Part shown: in pieces, positions 35,513-43,972 of the stretch
How positions within the stretch are numbered: position 1 is the stretch's first letter
Layout of the letters: the number at the start of each line of letters is the position of its first letter
Origin: Anaerobaca lacustris
Lineage (GTDB): Bacteria > Planctomycetota > Phycisphaerae > Sedimentisphaerales > Anaerobacaceae
Direction of reading: 5' to 3'
NCBI RefSeq assembly: GCF_030012215.1
Contig: NZ_JASCXX010000004.1
Span: 231,077-295,076 of the forward strand
DNA length: 64,000 nucleotides
Notes under the pieces: generated by a model
Seen by the model: only the letters and a program-made list of their open reading frames with translations
Databases searched by the model: none
Told to the model about the DNA's origin: nothing
Position numbers and translations under genes: made by a program

Positions 35513-36376
35513 ATGCGAACCATTGAATTCGAGCAGGTGCGCAGGACCGTCGAGTCGCTTTGTATCGCGGCCTGTTACGAGTTGCCCGACGACGTTCGGA
35601 CCGCCCTGGAAGCCGCCGCCGCGAAGGAGTCCAATCCGCCGGCCGCGAAGATCCTGGCGCAACTGCTCGACAACGCCCGCATTGCGGCCGACGAACGCAT
35701 CCCGCTGTGCCAGGACACAGGGCTGACCGTCGTCTTCGTCGAGCAGGGAGCCGAACTCGTTCTTCCCCCCCCAAGTCAGGACGGCCCTGCGACGCTTCAC
35801 GAAGCCGTCAACGAGGGTGTGCAGGCAGGATACGAGAACGGGTTCCTGCGAAAAAGCGTGGTGGCCGACCCGCTGCACGCCCGCACCAACACCCAGACAA
35901 ACGCTCCGGCCATCCTGCATCACATCTTCGTTCCCGGCGACAAGCTGAGGATCTCCGTCATGGCCAAAGGCGGCGGATGTGAGAACAAGAGCCAGTTCCG
36001 GATGTTCCGCCCCACCGCAGAGGCGTCCGACGTCGCCGACTGGATCGTCGAGGTCGTCCGGTCGGCCGGCGCCGACGCATGCCCGCCCTTTGTCGTCGGC
36101 GTAGGGATCGGAGGCAACTTCGAGTCGAGCTGCCTGCTCAGCAAGACGGCCCTGTTGCGGAGCCTGGGCGAACCCCACCCGGATGGGTTCTACGCGCAAA
36201 TGGAACGGGAACTGATGGCGAGGATCAACGCCCTGGGCATCGGTCCGCTGGGCCTTGGCGGCGATACGACGGCCCTTGGCGTGCAGATCGAGACGGCGCC
36301 CTGCCACATCGCGTCACTGCCCGTGGCCGTCAACATCGAGTGCCACAGTCATCGCCACAAGACGGCGATCCTGTAG
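35513..36376 (+). CDS. Class I (Fe-S) fumarate hydratase/tartrate dehydratase alpha subunit
   Basis: 287 residues, the alpha part of two-subunit class I hydro-lyases that interconvert fumarate and malate with a [4Fe-4S] cluster. The three cluster cysteines fit Cys66 (PLCQDTG), Cys190 (ACPPFVVGVGIGG) and Cys277 (ECHSHRHK). AKGGGCENKS is also typical. The beta subunit, which completes the active site, is not encoded next to it; the following gene is a convergent pseudopilin. It must be elsewhere, or the protein has another partner. Distinction between fumarase and tartrate dehydratase is not possible from this subunit alone. Confidence 0.88.
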   Translation: MRTIEFEQVRRTVESLCIAACYELPDDVRTALEAAAAKESNPPAAKILAQLLDNARIAADERIPLCQDTGLTVVFVEQGAELVLPPPSQDGPATLHEAVNEGVQAGYENGFLRKSVVADPLHARTNTQTNAPAILHHIFVPGDKLRISVMAKGGGCENKSQFRMFRPTAEASDVADWIVEVVRSAGADACPPFVVGVGIGGNFESSCLLSKTALLRSLGEPHPDGFYAQMERELMARINALGIGPLGLGGDTTALGVQIETAPCHIASLPVAVNIECHSHRHKTAIL

Positions 36377-36411
36377 ATCGAGCCCAGTCGCCCGAAGGGG
36401 CCACCAGCCGC

Positions 36412-37194
36412 TCAATCCCCACTGAGGCCGGCCATCCACTTGGGCCAGTTGACCTCCACACTCGTGTCGAACCGCTTGCTCCATTTCAGGCGCCACAGTT
36501 CTTTGAGTCCGATCTTGCGAACGGAGTAGTCCAGGAAGACGGCGTTGATCGCGTAGGAGTGGCGGTTCATACAAAAGCGATTCATCGAATCGACGTCCCC
36601 GGTCAGGCGTGCGCTCCGGTCGTCGGCCACCGGCGCCGAATCCGTATCGTCCGGCCAGCCACACCAGAACCAGCAGTCCAGAAACAGCGGCACCTGGGCG
36701 CCGCCTCGGATGTTCGGGGACTTCCAGAAGGAATCCCTCGGCTTGCCGTAAAGCGTCGCATCGCCGCAGACGTACACCCACCCATTGATCCCATAGCTGC
36801 CCCACGTGCCGACTGGACGCTCCCCGCTGGGAGCGACAACGCCCCAGGACGTTTCCGCATCGCCGCCCAATGTCAGCGTGTCCACCGCCCCGTCCGGCGC
36901 GGCAATTTTCGCAGCCACCGGACAGACTCGGAACTTCGGGTCCTTGTGGTAGTACTTGTACAGCAGGTCAATCCAACGGCCACTGTCCGACCTTCGCGTG
37001 GGGAACATGCCGTTGTTTTCGTCGGTGTACATCGCCCAGATCGTGCCCCATTGTTTGAGATTCGACTGACACACGACCCCCCGCGCCTGCCTGCGGGCGC
37101 GCGACAGCGCCGGCATCAGGATCGACATCAGCAACGCGATGATGGCGATGACGACGAGCAATTCGATCAGGGTGAATCCTCTGCGTCTCTGCAT
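36412..37194 (-). CDS. Type II secretion-like pseudopilin
   Basis: 260 residues. Prepilin signal MQRRRG is followed by [20 protein letters not shown], so the prepilin peptidase would cut before Phe and the helix would anchor the mature protein, with Glu at position 5. The C-terminal region has [25 protein letters not shown], close to the third pseudopilin in this cluster. Many planctomycetes carry large numbers of such proteins and their function is mostly unknown. GAGGAG lies 9 bases before ATG 37194. The gene is convergent with the fumarase alpha gene. Confidence 0.9.
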   Translation of the reverse strand: MQRRRGFTLIELLVVIAIIALLMSILMPALSRARRQARGVVCQSNLKQWGTIWAMYTDENNGMFPTRRSDSGRWIDLLYKYYHKDPKFRVCPVAAKIAAPDGAVDTLTLGGDAETSWGVVAPSGERPVGTWGSYGINGWVYVCGDATLYGKPRDSFWKSPNIRGGAQVPLFLDCWFWCGWPDDTDSAPVADDRSARLTGDVDSMNRFCMNRHSYAINAVFLDYSVRKIGLKELWRLKWSKRFDTSVEVNWPKWMAGLSGD

Positions 37195-37231
37195 TCTGGC
37201 ACACTCCTCAAAAAGAACTCCATGAGAGCGC

Positions 37232-37263
37232 AAAACACCGGACCGCCCTCTGTGACGGTCCGG
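37232..37263 (-). terminator. Terminator of the middle pseudopilin
   Basis: Minus-strand stem CCGGACCG/CGGTCCGG (37263-37256 with 37245-37238), 10-base loop, then TGTTTT. It lies between two pseudopilin genes, so these are probably separate transcripts. Confidence 0.7.
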
Positions 37264-37315
37264 CCGATCGCATCCTGTGTTGGAATCCAATTCACTCGCC
37301 CGACCGCTCACGGTC

Positions 37316-38137
37316 TCATCGCATGGTGGTTTCCTTCGTACCCCACACCGTCACGGACGACCAGTAGATGTCCTCGTTGTCCGGCTGGGCGCCCGAAAAC
37401 GCCGTCGGTGGGATACGCTTGCCGAACTCAAGGGTCCGAGGATCACTCCATTTGCGATAGTCGGCATGACCGTCCGCAAACGAGAAATTGGTCCCATCGC
37501 CGTGCCGCACGGGCGGCGGGTCCCACCATTGCCACTGGTCTGCATACACCGTCCAGCCCCCCAGAGCCGACGGACAGGTCCCACCATCGTCGAGGAACAC
37601 CCCGCGGAATGACGGGTCCTTGATACTCATTCGCCTCTTGAACGTGGTCGTACGCATTGCAGGCCAGTCTTTGCAGTTCATCGAGTCGCAGATGGAATAG
37701 GTTCGCACGGGAGGACTCGTCTGGTTGTAATACTCCATCACCTTGCGTTCCACGTTCGGACACTTGTAGAGTTTCAGGTCTCGCGTGTACGGCCACATGG
37801 CGCCGTCCTTGATGGCCTGTTCTCTCTGCTCCTTGGTCATGCCGCTGGTCCAGTCCCTCTGGACCCAGTACGGGCCGTTGGCGGCGACCATGCCGTACTC
37901 GCCGGAATCGCCGTTGACCAGCTTGTCGTCATTGTCGTCGGCGTACATGATCCAGGCGAGCGTCAACTGCTTGAGATTGCTCAGGCACGTCGCGCGCCGA
38001 CCCTGTTCCCTGACCCGGTTCAGCGCCGGCATGAGGATCCCCATCAGCACGGCGATGATGGCGATGACCACCAGCAACTCGATCAACGTGAAACCGGTCC
38101 GAACGCAACGCTTCGCACAAATCCTTTTTCGCATCAT
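37316..38137 (-). CDS. Type II secretion-like pseudopilin with DG-type C-terminal motif
   Basis: 273 residues. A 14-residue basic leader ends in RTG before [20 protein letters not shown]. Near the C-terminus [20 protein letters not shown] matches the His-x-DG type motif of the planctomycete DUF1559-like pseudopilins. GGAGG lies 7 bases before ATG 38137, with the leader starting MMRKR. The gene is flanked by hairpins on both sides, suggesting monocistronic expression. Role unknown; an assembly or substrate-binding part of a secretion pseudopilus is the family-based guess. Confidence 0.92.
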   Translation of the reverse strand: MMRKRICAKRCVRTGFTLIELLVVIAIIAVLMGILMPALNRVREQGRRATCLSNLKQLTLAWIMYADDNDDKLVNGDSGEYGMVAANGPYWVQRDWTSGMTKEQREQAIKDGAMWPYTRDLKLYKCPNVERKVMEYYNQTSPPVRTYSICDSMNCKDWPAMRTTTFKRRMSIKDPSFRGVFLDDGGTCPSALGGWTVYADQWQWWDPPPVRHGDGTNFSFADGHADYRKWSDPRTLEFGKRIPPTAFSGAQPDNEDIYWSSVTVWGTKETTMR

Positions 38138-38179
38138 TTTCCGGCCTCCAAGTCTTGGCACACACTGACGCTTGGCATG

Positions 38180-38208
38180 AAAATGGCCGGCCCTCGACGG
38201 CCGGCCAT
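38180..38208 (-). terminator. Terminator of the upstream pseudopilin
   Basis: A 10-bp perfect stem, ATGGCCGGCC with GGCCGGCCAT (38183-38192 and 38199-38208), 6-base loop. On the minus strand it runs into TTTCAT. It lies 23 bases after the stop of the pseudopilin at 38231-39040. Confidence 0.7.
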
Positions 38209-38230
38209 GCTTTGTGTCGTAGTTCGCAGA

Positions 38231-39040
38231 TCAATAGTCCTTGAACCTCCGCATCCAATCGGGCCAGTCGTCGGGCGAGACGCCACCGGCCTTCGTCCAC
38301 GGCCCCCGGGTGTTGTACGCCTTATGCCACTGCAACGTCCAGACCTCTTTGAGGCCCACCCTGCGGACCGACCAATCCATGAAGGCCACGTTCAGGAATC
38401 CCTGATGCCGGTTGATGGCACAGCGGGCGGTGTTATTGCCGCTCCAGGCGGCGAACTCGTTGGCGGCCGGGGCATCGGTGTGCAACGGCCAGAGGTCGAA
38501 ACGCAGCGCCTCGATGAACCACGGGACATTGGCGGCGCCCTTCTCTCCTGCGGTCTTCCACCCATTCGAGACGGCCACGCCGCCCTCATACACGGTACCA
38601 CCACCCGCGGGGATCAGGCAATAGCCGTTGATCCCATAGCTGCCCGCCACGCCGTTGGGACCGAGCTGGGCTCCTGTGAAGATGCCCCAAGCGTTGAAGA
38701 TGTTGAAGTCGGGGGCCTGAACGCCATACTCATCGACGAGTGGCTTGGTCGCCGTCGGGCACATCCAGAGCTTGTTGGACTTCCAGTCCTTGTACTGCTC
38801 CTCCAAGTGATAGATCCACCAGTAGGCGTTGGCATCGTTGCCGGGCCAGAACTTGCCGTCGTTGCTCTCGGTCCGCATAGCCGCAATCAGGTTCCACTGC
38901 TTCAGATTGCCCATGCAGGAAATCATACGACCCTGCTCTCTGACGCGTCTTAAGGCCGGCATCAGGATCGACATCAAGACGGCAATGATCGCGATCACGA
39001 CCAGCAGTTCGATCAGGGTAAAACCACGTCGCTTGGACAT
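38231..39040 (-). CDS. Type II secretion-like pseudopilin
   Basis: 269 residues. Leader MSKRRG, then [20 protein letters not shown]. The C-terminal third ([30 protein letters not shown]) is clearly related to the pseudopilin at 36412-37194, so these two are recent paralogues, while the one between them is more distant. GAAGGAG lies 8 bases before ATG 39040. It has a strong promoter about 130 bases upstream and its own terminator. Confidence 0.92.
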   Translation of the reverse strand: MSKRRGFTLIELLVVIAIIAVLMSILMPALRRVREQGRMISCMGNLKQWNLIAAMRTESNDGKFWPGNDANAYWWIYHLEEQYKDWKSNKLWMCPTATKPLVDEYGVQAPDFNIFNAWGIFTGAQLGPNGVAGSYGINGYCLIPAGGGTVYEGGVAVSNGWKTAGEKGAANVPWFIEALRFDLWPLHTDAPAANEFAAWSGNNTARCAINRHQGFLNVAFMDWSVRRVGLKEVWTLQWHKAYNTRGPWTKAGGVSPDDWPDWMRRFKDY

Positions 39041-39355
39041 AACGAAGACTCCTTCACCCACACAAATTTCAGGAACACCCCTATACCCACATCCAATGAT
39101 GCACTCAATCAGCGGCCTGTTCCACTGATTTCAGCCCTTTTGCATGGAGAAAACACATCGACGCACACCGATGCTATTATAGCCAAAGAAGCTTGCCCAT
39201 GCAAACCAAAACCCAACAATCACCCTAACTTCCTATTGTAACACACCTTGCGTATGTTCCACCCCGACCAACGTCCGGATAAACCCGAACAATTCCATCC
39301 GCACAGACGTACACTCACTCCTTCTCTGCGGATTCTCGGGTTTGAGAACCGTCGC
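39041..39355 (-). promoter_or_regulatory. Leader and promoter region of the pseudopilin, downstream of rsmA
   Basis: No gene seen. It holds a near-consensus minus-strand promoter (TTGCAT at 39205-39200, TATAAT at 39182-39177) and an AT-richer leader of about 130 bases. No convincing rsmA terminator is visible. Confidence 0.55.
39177..39205 (-). promoter_or_regulatory. Pseudopilin promoter
   Basis: Minus strand TTGCAT, 17-bp spacer, TATAAT. One of the strongest promoter matches in the window. Confidence 0.75.
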
Positions 39356-40270
39356 TCAGCGGTCCGACCTGTGAAGGCGATGCCGGTTCGCCAGTTCGAC
39401 GTACTGGCCGGGCGGGAGTTCCTCGGGGCGGGCGGTGGGGTCGATCCCGCACTGCCCGAACAACTGCATCCAGAGCTCCTGGTCCCCCAGGTGGGCCGGA
39501 GCGTGTCTGGCGCAGGCCCGGAGCATCTTGCGGCGATGGCCCATGAACAGGCTGACCACATCACCGAACAGCGCGATGTCGTCGATCGCGCCTCTCTTGT
39601 CGTCGTTGCGAACGAATCGAACGATGGCCGAATCGACTGCCGGCGGCGGCCAGAACACACCCGGCTTGAGAATGCGAAGGACCTCCACGTCGCCCGTGGC
39701 GCCCAGCAGGATGCTCAGCGATCCATACGCCCTGCTGCCGTGCGCGGCCGCCATCCGTTCGGCCACCTCCTTCTGCACGGTGACGACCATGGCGTCGGCC
39801 ACCAGCGGCCCGTTGACGAGATTGGCGATGACCGCCGAGGCTGCGTCGTAGGGCAGGTTCGAGACCAGCAGCAGTCGAGGGGGCGATTGCGGCACAGATA
39901 CCGCCGATTTTATCGACCCAACAGCACGGACTGCCTCGACAACAGCCGGATTGAAGCTGCCTTTGCTCGACAGGACATCGCCCTCGATGAATTCGACATT
40001 GCTGGCGTCGGCCAGTTGCGACCGGGCGATGGCCGCCAGAGTCGGGTCCACCTCGACCGCTACCACGCGGCCGGCCCGCTCGGCCAGAGCCGCCGTCATC
40101 GAGCCGGTCCCGCAGCCCACTTCGAGGACGACATCCTGCGGACCGATCTGCGCCGCATCGACGACCAGCCGCAGAAGGTTCAGATCGACGAGGAAATGCT
40201 GACCGAACCTGCGATTGGGAACGACGCCCGCCGAGGCGAGTAGTTGATGGATCTGCCGTTTGGTCTGCAT
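39356..40270 (-). CDS. rsmA: 16S rRNA dimethyladenosine transferase
   Basis: KsgA/RsmA dimethylates two adjacent adenines in helix 45 of 16S rRNA with SAM. 304 residues. Motifs: PNRRFGQHFL at the N-terminus, SAM motif VLEVGCGTGSMT, VEVDPTLA, the catalytic NLPYDAAS (usually NLPYN.S), and KPGVFWPPPAVDSAIV. The acidic-to-small replacement in NLPYD is a mild deviation. The gene is upstream of the pseudopilins and 24 bases downstream of pdxA on the same strand, so ribE-pdxA-rsmA probably form one operon. Confidence 0.96.
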   Translation of the reverse strand: MQTKRQIHQLLASAGVVPNRRFGQHFLVDLNLLRLVVDAAQIGPQDVVLEVGCGTGSMTAALAERAGRVVAVEVDPTLAAIARSQLADASNVEFIEGDVLSSKGSFNPAVVEAVRAVGSIKSAVSVPQSPPRLLLVSNLPYDAASAVIANLVNGPLVADAMVVTVQKEVAERMAAAHGSRAYGSLSILLGATGDVEVLRILKPGVFWPPPAVDSAIVRFVRNDDKRGAIDDIALFGDVVSLFMGHRRKMLRACARHAPAHLGDQELWMQLFGQCGIDPTARPEELPPGQYVELANRHRLHRSDR

Positions 40271-40294
40271 GGTGGACAGGCCCCCTGTCGAACG

Positions 40295-41371
40295 CTACGT
40301 CGGGGGCCCTGAGGATCGCCCATTCGCAGCCACACCTGCGAGGCAGGCCCGTCGGACCCGGGCCATGCGAATCGCCGTCAGGATCGCCGACTTCATGCTC
40401 GAAGCGCTCGCCTGGTTGCGTCCGGCGATGTCGAACGCCGTCCCGTGGGCGGGAGAGGTTCGCACCGCCGAAATCCCGATCGTGACATTCACCGCATGGT
40501 CGCGGTCGAGCAGCTTGATCGGGATCATCGCCTGGTCATGATACATCGCCACCACCGCGTCGAAATCGCCTCGGACGGCGCGGGGGAACAGGGCATCGGC
40601 GGGAATGGGGCCCGAACAGTGGATCCCCTGCTCCTGGGCCAGCAGGATCGCCGGCGCGATAATCCGCTGCTCCTCGTCGCCGAACTGGCCGTTCTCGCCG
40701 GCGTGGGGGTTCAACGCCGCAACGCCGATCCGCGGGTTCTCAATGGAGAAGTACTCCTTCAAGGCGTCGTTAAGCAGGTCGATCGGCTCGAACACGCAGC
40801 CGATCTTGAACTTGTGCCGCACCTCGAAGAGGGCCTCGTGGATCGTCGCCAGCGCGACCTTCAGCGGTCCGCTGACGAACATCATGGCCTTGCGGAGCGC
40901 CTTGTATTTCTGGGCGAACATCTCCGTGTGGCCGGGCCAGGCCGAATCGGCCATCTTCCAGCTCTCCTTGCTGATCGGCGCGGTAACGATCCCGTCGATG
41001 ACGCCCATCTTCTCGGCCTCGATCGCATCGAGACAGAACCGCAGCGATGCTTCGCCCGCCACCTGGCTGGGCGCCTTGAGCCAGGGCGGCACGCTGTACT
41101 CGTCGTAGTCGGCGACGACCACCTTGTACGGATAGTCGCGGCCGATCTTCTCGTGCTGATGCCGGCCCCAGAACGGCTCGATCTCGGCGCGGTCGGCGGC
41201 ATAGCAGAGCTGCTCGTTCATGCCGAAGACGATGAACTTGGCCGCCCGGCGGACCTCCGGATCGGCAAGGGCCTTGACCACCACCTCGGGCCCGATGCCG
41301 GCGGCATCGCCCATGGTCACGCCGATGACCATTTGGTCGGAGATCGAATTGTGATTGGCTTTGTTTCTCAT
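40295..41371 (-). CDS. pdxA: 4-hydroxythreonine-4-phosphate dehydrogenase
   Basis: NAD-dependent enzyme of the DXP-dependent pyridoxal phosphate pathway. 358 residues. VIGVTMGDAAGIGPEVVVKAL at the N-terminus, GHTEMFAQ and the metal/substrate His residues in NPHAGENGQFG and MYHDQAMIPIK, then SPAHGTAFDIAG are all characteristic. ATG 41371 has only a weak ribosome site; an in-frame GTG at 41398 would add nine residues. It follows ribE after about 50 bases and precedes rsmA. Confidence 0.95.
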   Translation of the reverse strand: MRNKANHNSISDQMVIGVTMGDAAGIGPEVVVKALADPEVRRAAKFIVFGMNEQLCYAADRAEIEPFWGRHQHEKIGRDYPYKVVVADYDEYSVPPWLKAPSQVAGEASLRFCLDAIEAEKMGVIDGIVTAPISKESWKMADSAWPGHTEMFAQKYKALRKAMMFVSGPLKVALATIHEALFEVRHKFKIGCVFEPIDLLNDALKEYFSIENPRIGVAALNPHAGENGQFGDEEQRIIAPAILLAQEQGIHCSGPIPADALFPRAVRGDFDAVVAMYHDQAMIPIKLLDRDHAVNVTIGISAVRTSPAHGTAFDIAGRNQASASSMKSAILTAIRMARVRRACLAGVAANGRSSGPPT

Positions 41372-41423
41372 GACACCGGACACCCGGGCGGACAGCACTG
41401 ATATCCGCGTTTTTGGCCCTGCT

Positions 41424-42071
41424 TCAAAAGCCCATCTGCCTCAACCGCTCGACCGTCAGGGGCCCGTCCGTGGGCAGCAGGGTCTCCAATTGCCGCCGGA
41501 CGACCTTTACGATGACGTCGATTTCGACGTTGACCTTGTCCCCTATACGGGCCGAGCCGAGCGTCGTTCTGCCCAGCGTCTCAGGGATCGCCGCCACGCG
41601 AAAGCCGGCGCTGCCCACCTCGGCAATCGTCAGACTCACGCCGTCGATGGCCACCGAACCCTTCGGGACCATCTGTTCGAGCAGTTCCACTGGCGCGCCG
41701 AACTCAATATCGGCAAACTCGCCCAGCTTCTTGACCGCCCGGACCGTGCCGACCCCGTCGACGTGGCCTTGGACCATATGGCCGCCGAACCGGCCGGTCG
41801 CCGGCATCGCTCGCTCGACGTTGACCCTCGACGACGGTTTCAGTATCGCCAGCGTCGATTTCGCCAGCGTTTCGCCGCTCAGCGCAAACGTCGCCACCGC
41901 CCCTTCCAGTCGCGTCACCGTCAGACACGCTCCGTTGATGGCAATGCTGTCGCCCAGGCGAACCCCGTCGGCGAGCGCAGCGAGATCGACCGCCAGCGTG
42001 CCCCCCTCGGAGGCTCGACCGACCGACAACGCCCTGACCTGGCAAACGGATTCAATCAACCCGGTAAACAT
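41424..42071 (-). CDS. ribE: Riboflavin synthase, alpha chain
   Basis: Dismutates two 6,7-dimethyl-8-ribityllumazines to riboflavin. 215 residues made of two lumazine-binding repeats. MFTGLIE starts the first repeat, with INGACLTVT. The second starts at GGHMVQGHVDGVG and contains IDGVSLTIAEV. It is first in a probable ribE-pdxA-rsmA operon. The upstream region has a TTGACA-18-TAGCAT promoter and no FMN riboswitch. Confidence 0.96.
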   Translation of the reverse strand: MFTGLIESVCQVRALSVGRASEGGTLAVDLAALADGVRLGDSIAINGACLTVTRLEGAVATFALSGETLAKSTLAILKPSSRVNVERAMPATGRFGGHMVQGHVDGVGTVRAVKKLGEFADIEFGAPVELLEQMVPKGSVAIDGVSLTIAEVGSAGFRVAAIPETLGRTTLGSARIGDKVNVEIDVIVKVVRRQLETLLPTDGPLTVERLRQMGF

Positions 42072-42125
42072 GCCCCGTTCATTCCTCGGAAATCACTCCC
42101 GCCCCTCCATGAGTACCATGCTCCT

Positions 42126-42155
42126 ATGCTATGACCGCCTCCCCGCCCCTGTCAA
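42126..42155 (-). promoter_or_regulatory. ribE promoter
   Basis: Minus strand TTGACA (42155-42150), 18-bp spacer, TAGCAT (42131-42126). The surrounding sequence aligns without gaps to the promoter at 43280-43309. Confidence 0.6.
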
Positions 42156-42254
42156 ACAATTGTTCCATCCCGGTCCCGACAGCAACGTTTGGCGGCGTCA
42201 CCGCGAATGGCGGGCGAAAAGAGGTCTTCCAATCCGCTGCAGCGCGCCAAACGA

Positions 42255-43145
42255 CTATTTCTTCTTTGGCATGCTGTACATCATCCAGATGTCGAATCCG
42301 CCCTCACCCCCGGGGCGATTCGAGACGAAGTAAAGCAGAGGGGCATTGGCCGAAATACTAGGGTCCGTGTCGATGCCCCGTGTATTGAAGGGCGAGCCCA
42401 TGTTGACGCCCCTTTCCCAGTCCTCGCTCGCTGTCGAGCGTTTCGAAACCCACAGATCGCGCCCGGCGAGCGGACTGTCATAATAGAGCGTTCGGTTGTC
42501 GGACGAGATATCAGGTGAGTATTCGATCCCGTTCGTATTGATCGCCAGCGCTTCCGGTGCGCCCCACGGATCGTCGATTGTTGCTCGTCTGCACCAGTAG
42601 ACGTCATTGATACCTTGCTGGCCTTGGTCGTTCGGCCGGCGCGAATCGAAGTACAGCGTCAGGCCATCGGACGAGATGCTGGGATGGTTGTCGTACGCCG
42701 AGCTGTTCACGATTGGCCCGAGATTGACGGGCTCTGTCCAAGGCCCTTCCGCCGTCGTGCGCGTGGTCATCCAGATATCGAAATCGCCGCTGCCGCCGGG
42801 CCGGTTGGAGGCGAAATAGAGCGTCAGGCCATCGTCGGAAATGCACGGCCCGGAGTCGTCGAACCGGCTGTTGACGGGCGCCGCCAACGGAGCCGCCACG
42901 CCGAAGTCTGCGTGCGGAGAATTCGCCTTCGACAGCCATATATCCCAACCGCCCAACCCTCCCGGACGCAGAGCATCAAAGTAGAGCGACCGGCCGTCGG
43001 CGGAAATGTCGGGCGAACCTTCATGCCCGGCACTATTGACGTTCGGTCCCAGGTTCACAGGGCTGCTGATCTTCGCGTACGGGCTTCGACACCCGCTCGC
43101 GACCGCCAACGACAACATACATCCGACCGCAACGATTGTCCTCAT
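42255..43145 (-). CDS. PD40 (TolB-like) repeat lipoprotein
   Basis: 296 residues with a lipoprotein signal ending in LAVASGC (Cys about 19). Five or so PD40/WD40-like beta-propeller repeats follow, each of the type PDISADGRSLYFDALRPGGLGGWDIWLS, with consensus SxDGLTLYFxSxRPGGxGxxDIW. Such proteins resemble TolB and the OmpA-linked propellers of Bacteroidetes; they probably bind other envelope proteins or glycans. AAGGAG lies 9 bases before ATG 43145. It is monocistronic with its own promoter. Confidence 0.85.
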   Translation of the reverse strand: MRTIVAVGCMLSLAVASGCRSPYAKISSPVNLGPNVNSAGHEGSPDISADGRSLYFDALRPGGLGGWDIWLSKANSPHADFGVAAPLAAPVNSRFDDSGPCISDDGLTLYFASNRPGGSGDFDIWMTTRTTAEGPWTEPVNLGPIVNSSAYDNHPSISSDGLTLYFDSRRPNDQGQQGINDVYWCRRATIDDPWGAPEALAINTNGIEYSPDISSDNRTLYYDSPLAGRDLWVSKRSTASEDWERGVNMGSPFNTRGIDTDPSISANAPLLYFVSNRPGGEGGFDIWMMYSMPKKK

Positions 43146-43279
43146 TCTCCAACACTCCTTCCACAAAGTGAACGCTTCGACAGCTTCCGGTCGCTTCTGC
43201 GGTAGCGTGCCGAGCAGCCCTCCGCGTGCCAGTCACTCCGCACCCATTGCTCCCGCCCCTCCGTAAGCACCGTTCTTTC

Positions 43280-43309
43280 AGGCTACAAGCACCGCACGGG
43301 TCCTGTCAA
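43280..43309 (-). promoter_or_regulatory. Promoter of the PD40 lipoprotein gene
   Basis: Minus strand TTGACA (43309-43304), 18-bp spacer, TAGCCT (43285-43280). It is related in sequence to the ribE promoter region. Confidence 0.6.
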
Positions 43310-43421
43310 ATGATTGTTGGGTCGATGTCACGGCGGGCGCACCGGGCAAATTCCCTTTCGTAAGGGTATCGGAGGTGTTACGATGGCGGCCCAGAGTCTA
43401 TCAGGAAAAGGAGTGCATGCG

Positions 43422-43943
43422 ATGAACACGATTTGGCTGAAGGTTGCGGTGGTGGCCGTGGCGATCGTGGTGATTGTGATCCTCGGCAGCCGGTTTCTGG
43501 CGGAGAAGCCGGAATCGGGGCCATCGCCGGCCGCCCGCCAGACGACGGATGGGACCAAGACGGTCTACGACTCGTTCGAGCGCGACGACCAAGAGTTCGG
43601 GGTGGACGGCCAGTCGGACGAGGAGCCGGCCCAGGAAATCGCACCGGCTGAGAAGGTTCCGGCGGCACAGGACGCCCAGCCGACGTTCGAGAAGCTGCCG
43701 ATTGAGGAGGAGGTGCAGGCCCAGCGGCTCCATTCGATGGCGCTCGAGGAGCGCAAGCGGTCCAGGCTGCCGATGATGACGCCCAAGCTGATGGTCGATT
43801 ACTGCCGCGAGATCATCCAGCGGTGGCCCAGCAGCGAATACGCCTTCCAGGCCAAACGGATGCTGGCCGACATTCCCGATCGATACCGGACGATGTACAG
43901 CGTCACGGACCAGGAAACGGACGTCAGCAGCTTCTACAAATAG
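43422..43943 (+). CDS. Small membrane-anchored protein with helical C-terminal domain
   Basis: 173 residues. One N-terminal transmembrane helix (about 5-24, Val/Ile/Ala-rich) is followed by a long acidic, Pro/Gln-rich linker and a helical C-terminal domain (about 105-160: KLMVDYCREIIQRWPSSEYAFQAKRMLADIP) that looks like a single TPR-type pair. AAAAGGAG lies 8 bases before ATG 43422. It begins a three-gene run with the thymidylate-synthase-like gene (29 bases on) and the parvulin. Function unknown. Confidence 0.75.
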   Translation: MNTIWLKVAVVAVAIVVIVILGSRFLAEKPESGPSPAARQTTDGTKTVYDSFERDDQEFGVDGQSDEEPAQEIAPAEKVPAAQDAQPTFEKLPIEEEVQAQRLHSMALEERKRSRLPMMTPKLMVDYCREIIQRWPSSEYAFQAKRMLADIPDRYRTMYSVTDQETDVSSFYK

Positions 43944-43972
43944 CCCACTGCCCGGCAAGGAGAAACCCGAAG

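Noticed and set aside
41424..42254. FMN riboswitch upstream of ribE
   Set aside because: None of the conserved RFN stems is visible in the 183-base leader; an ordinary promoter explains the region.
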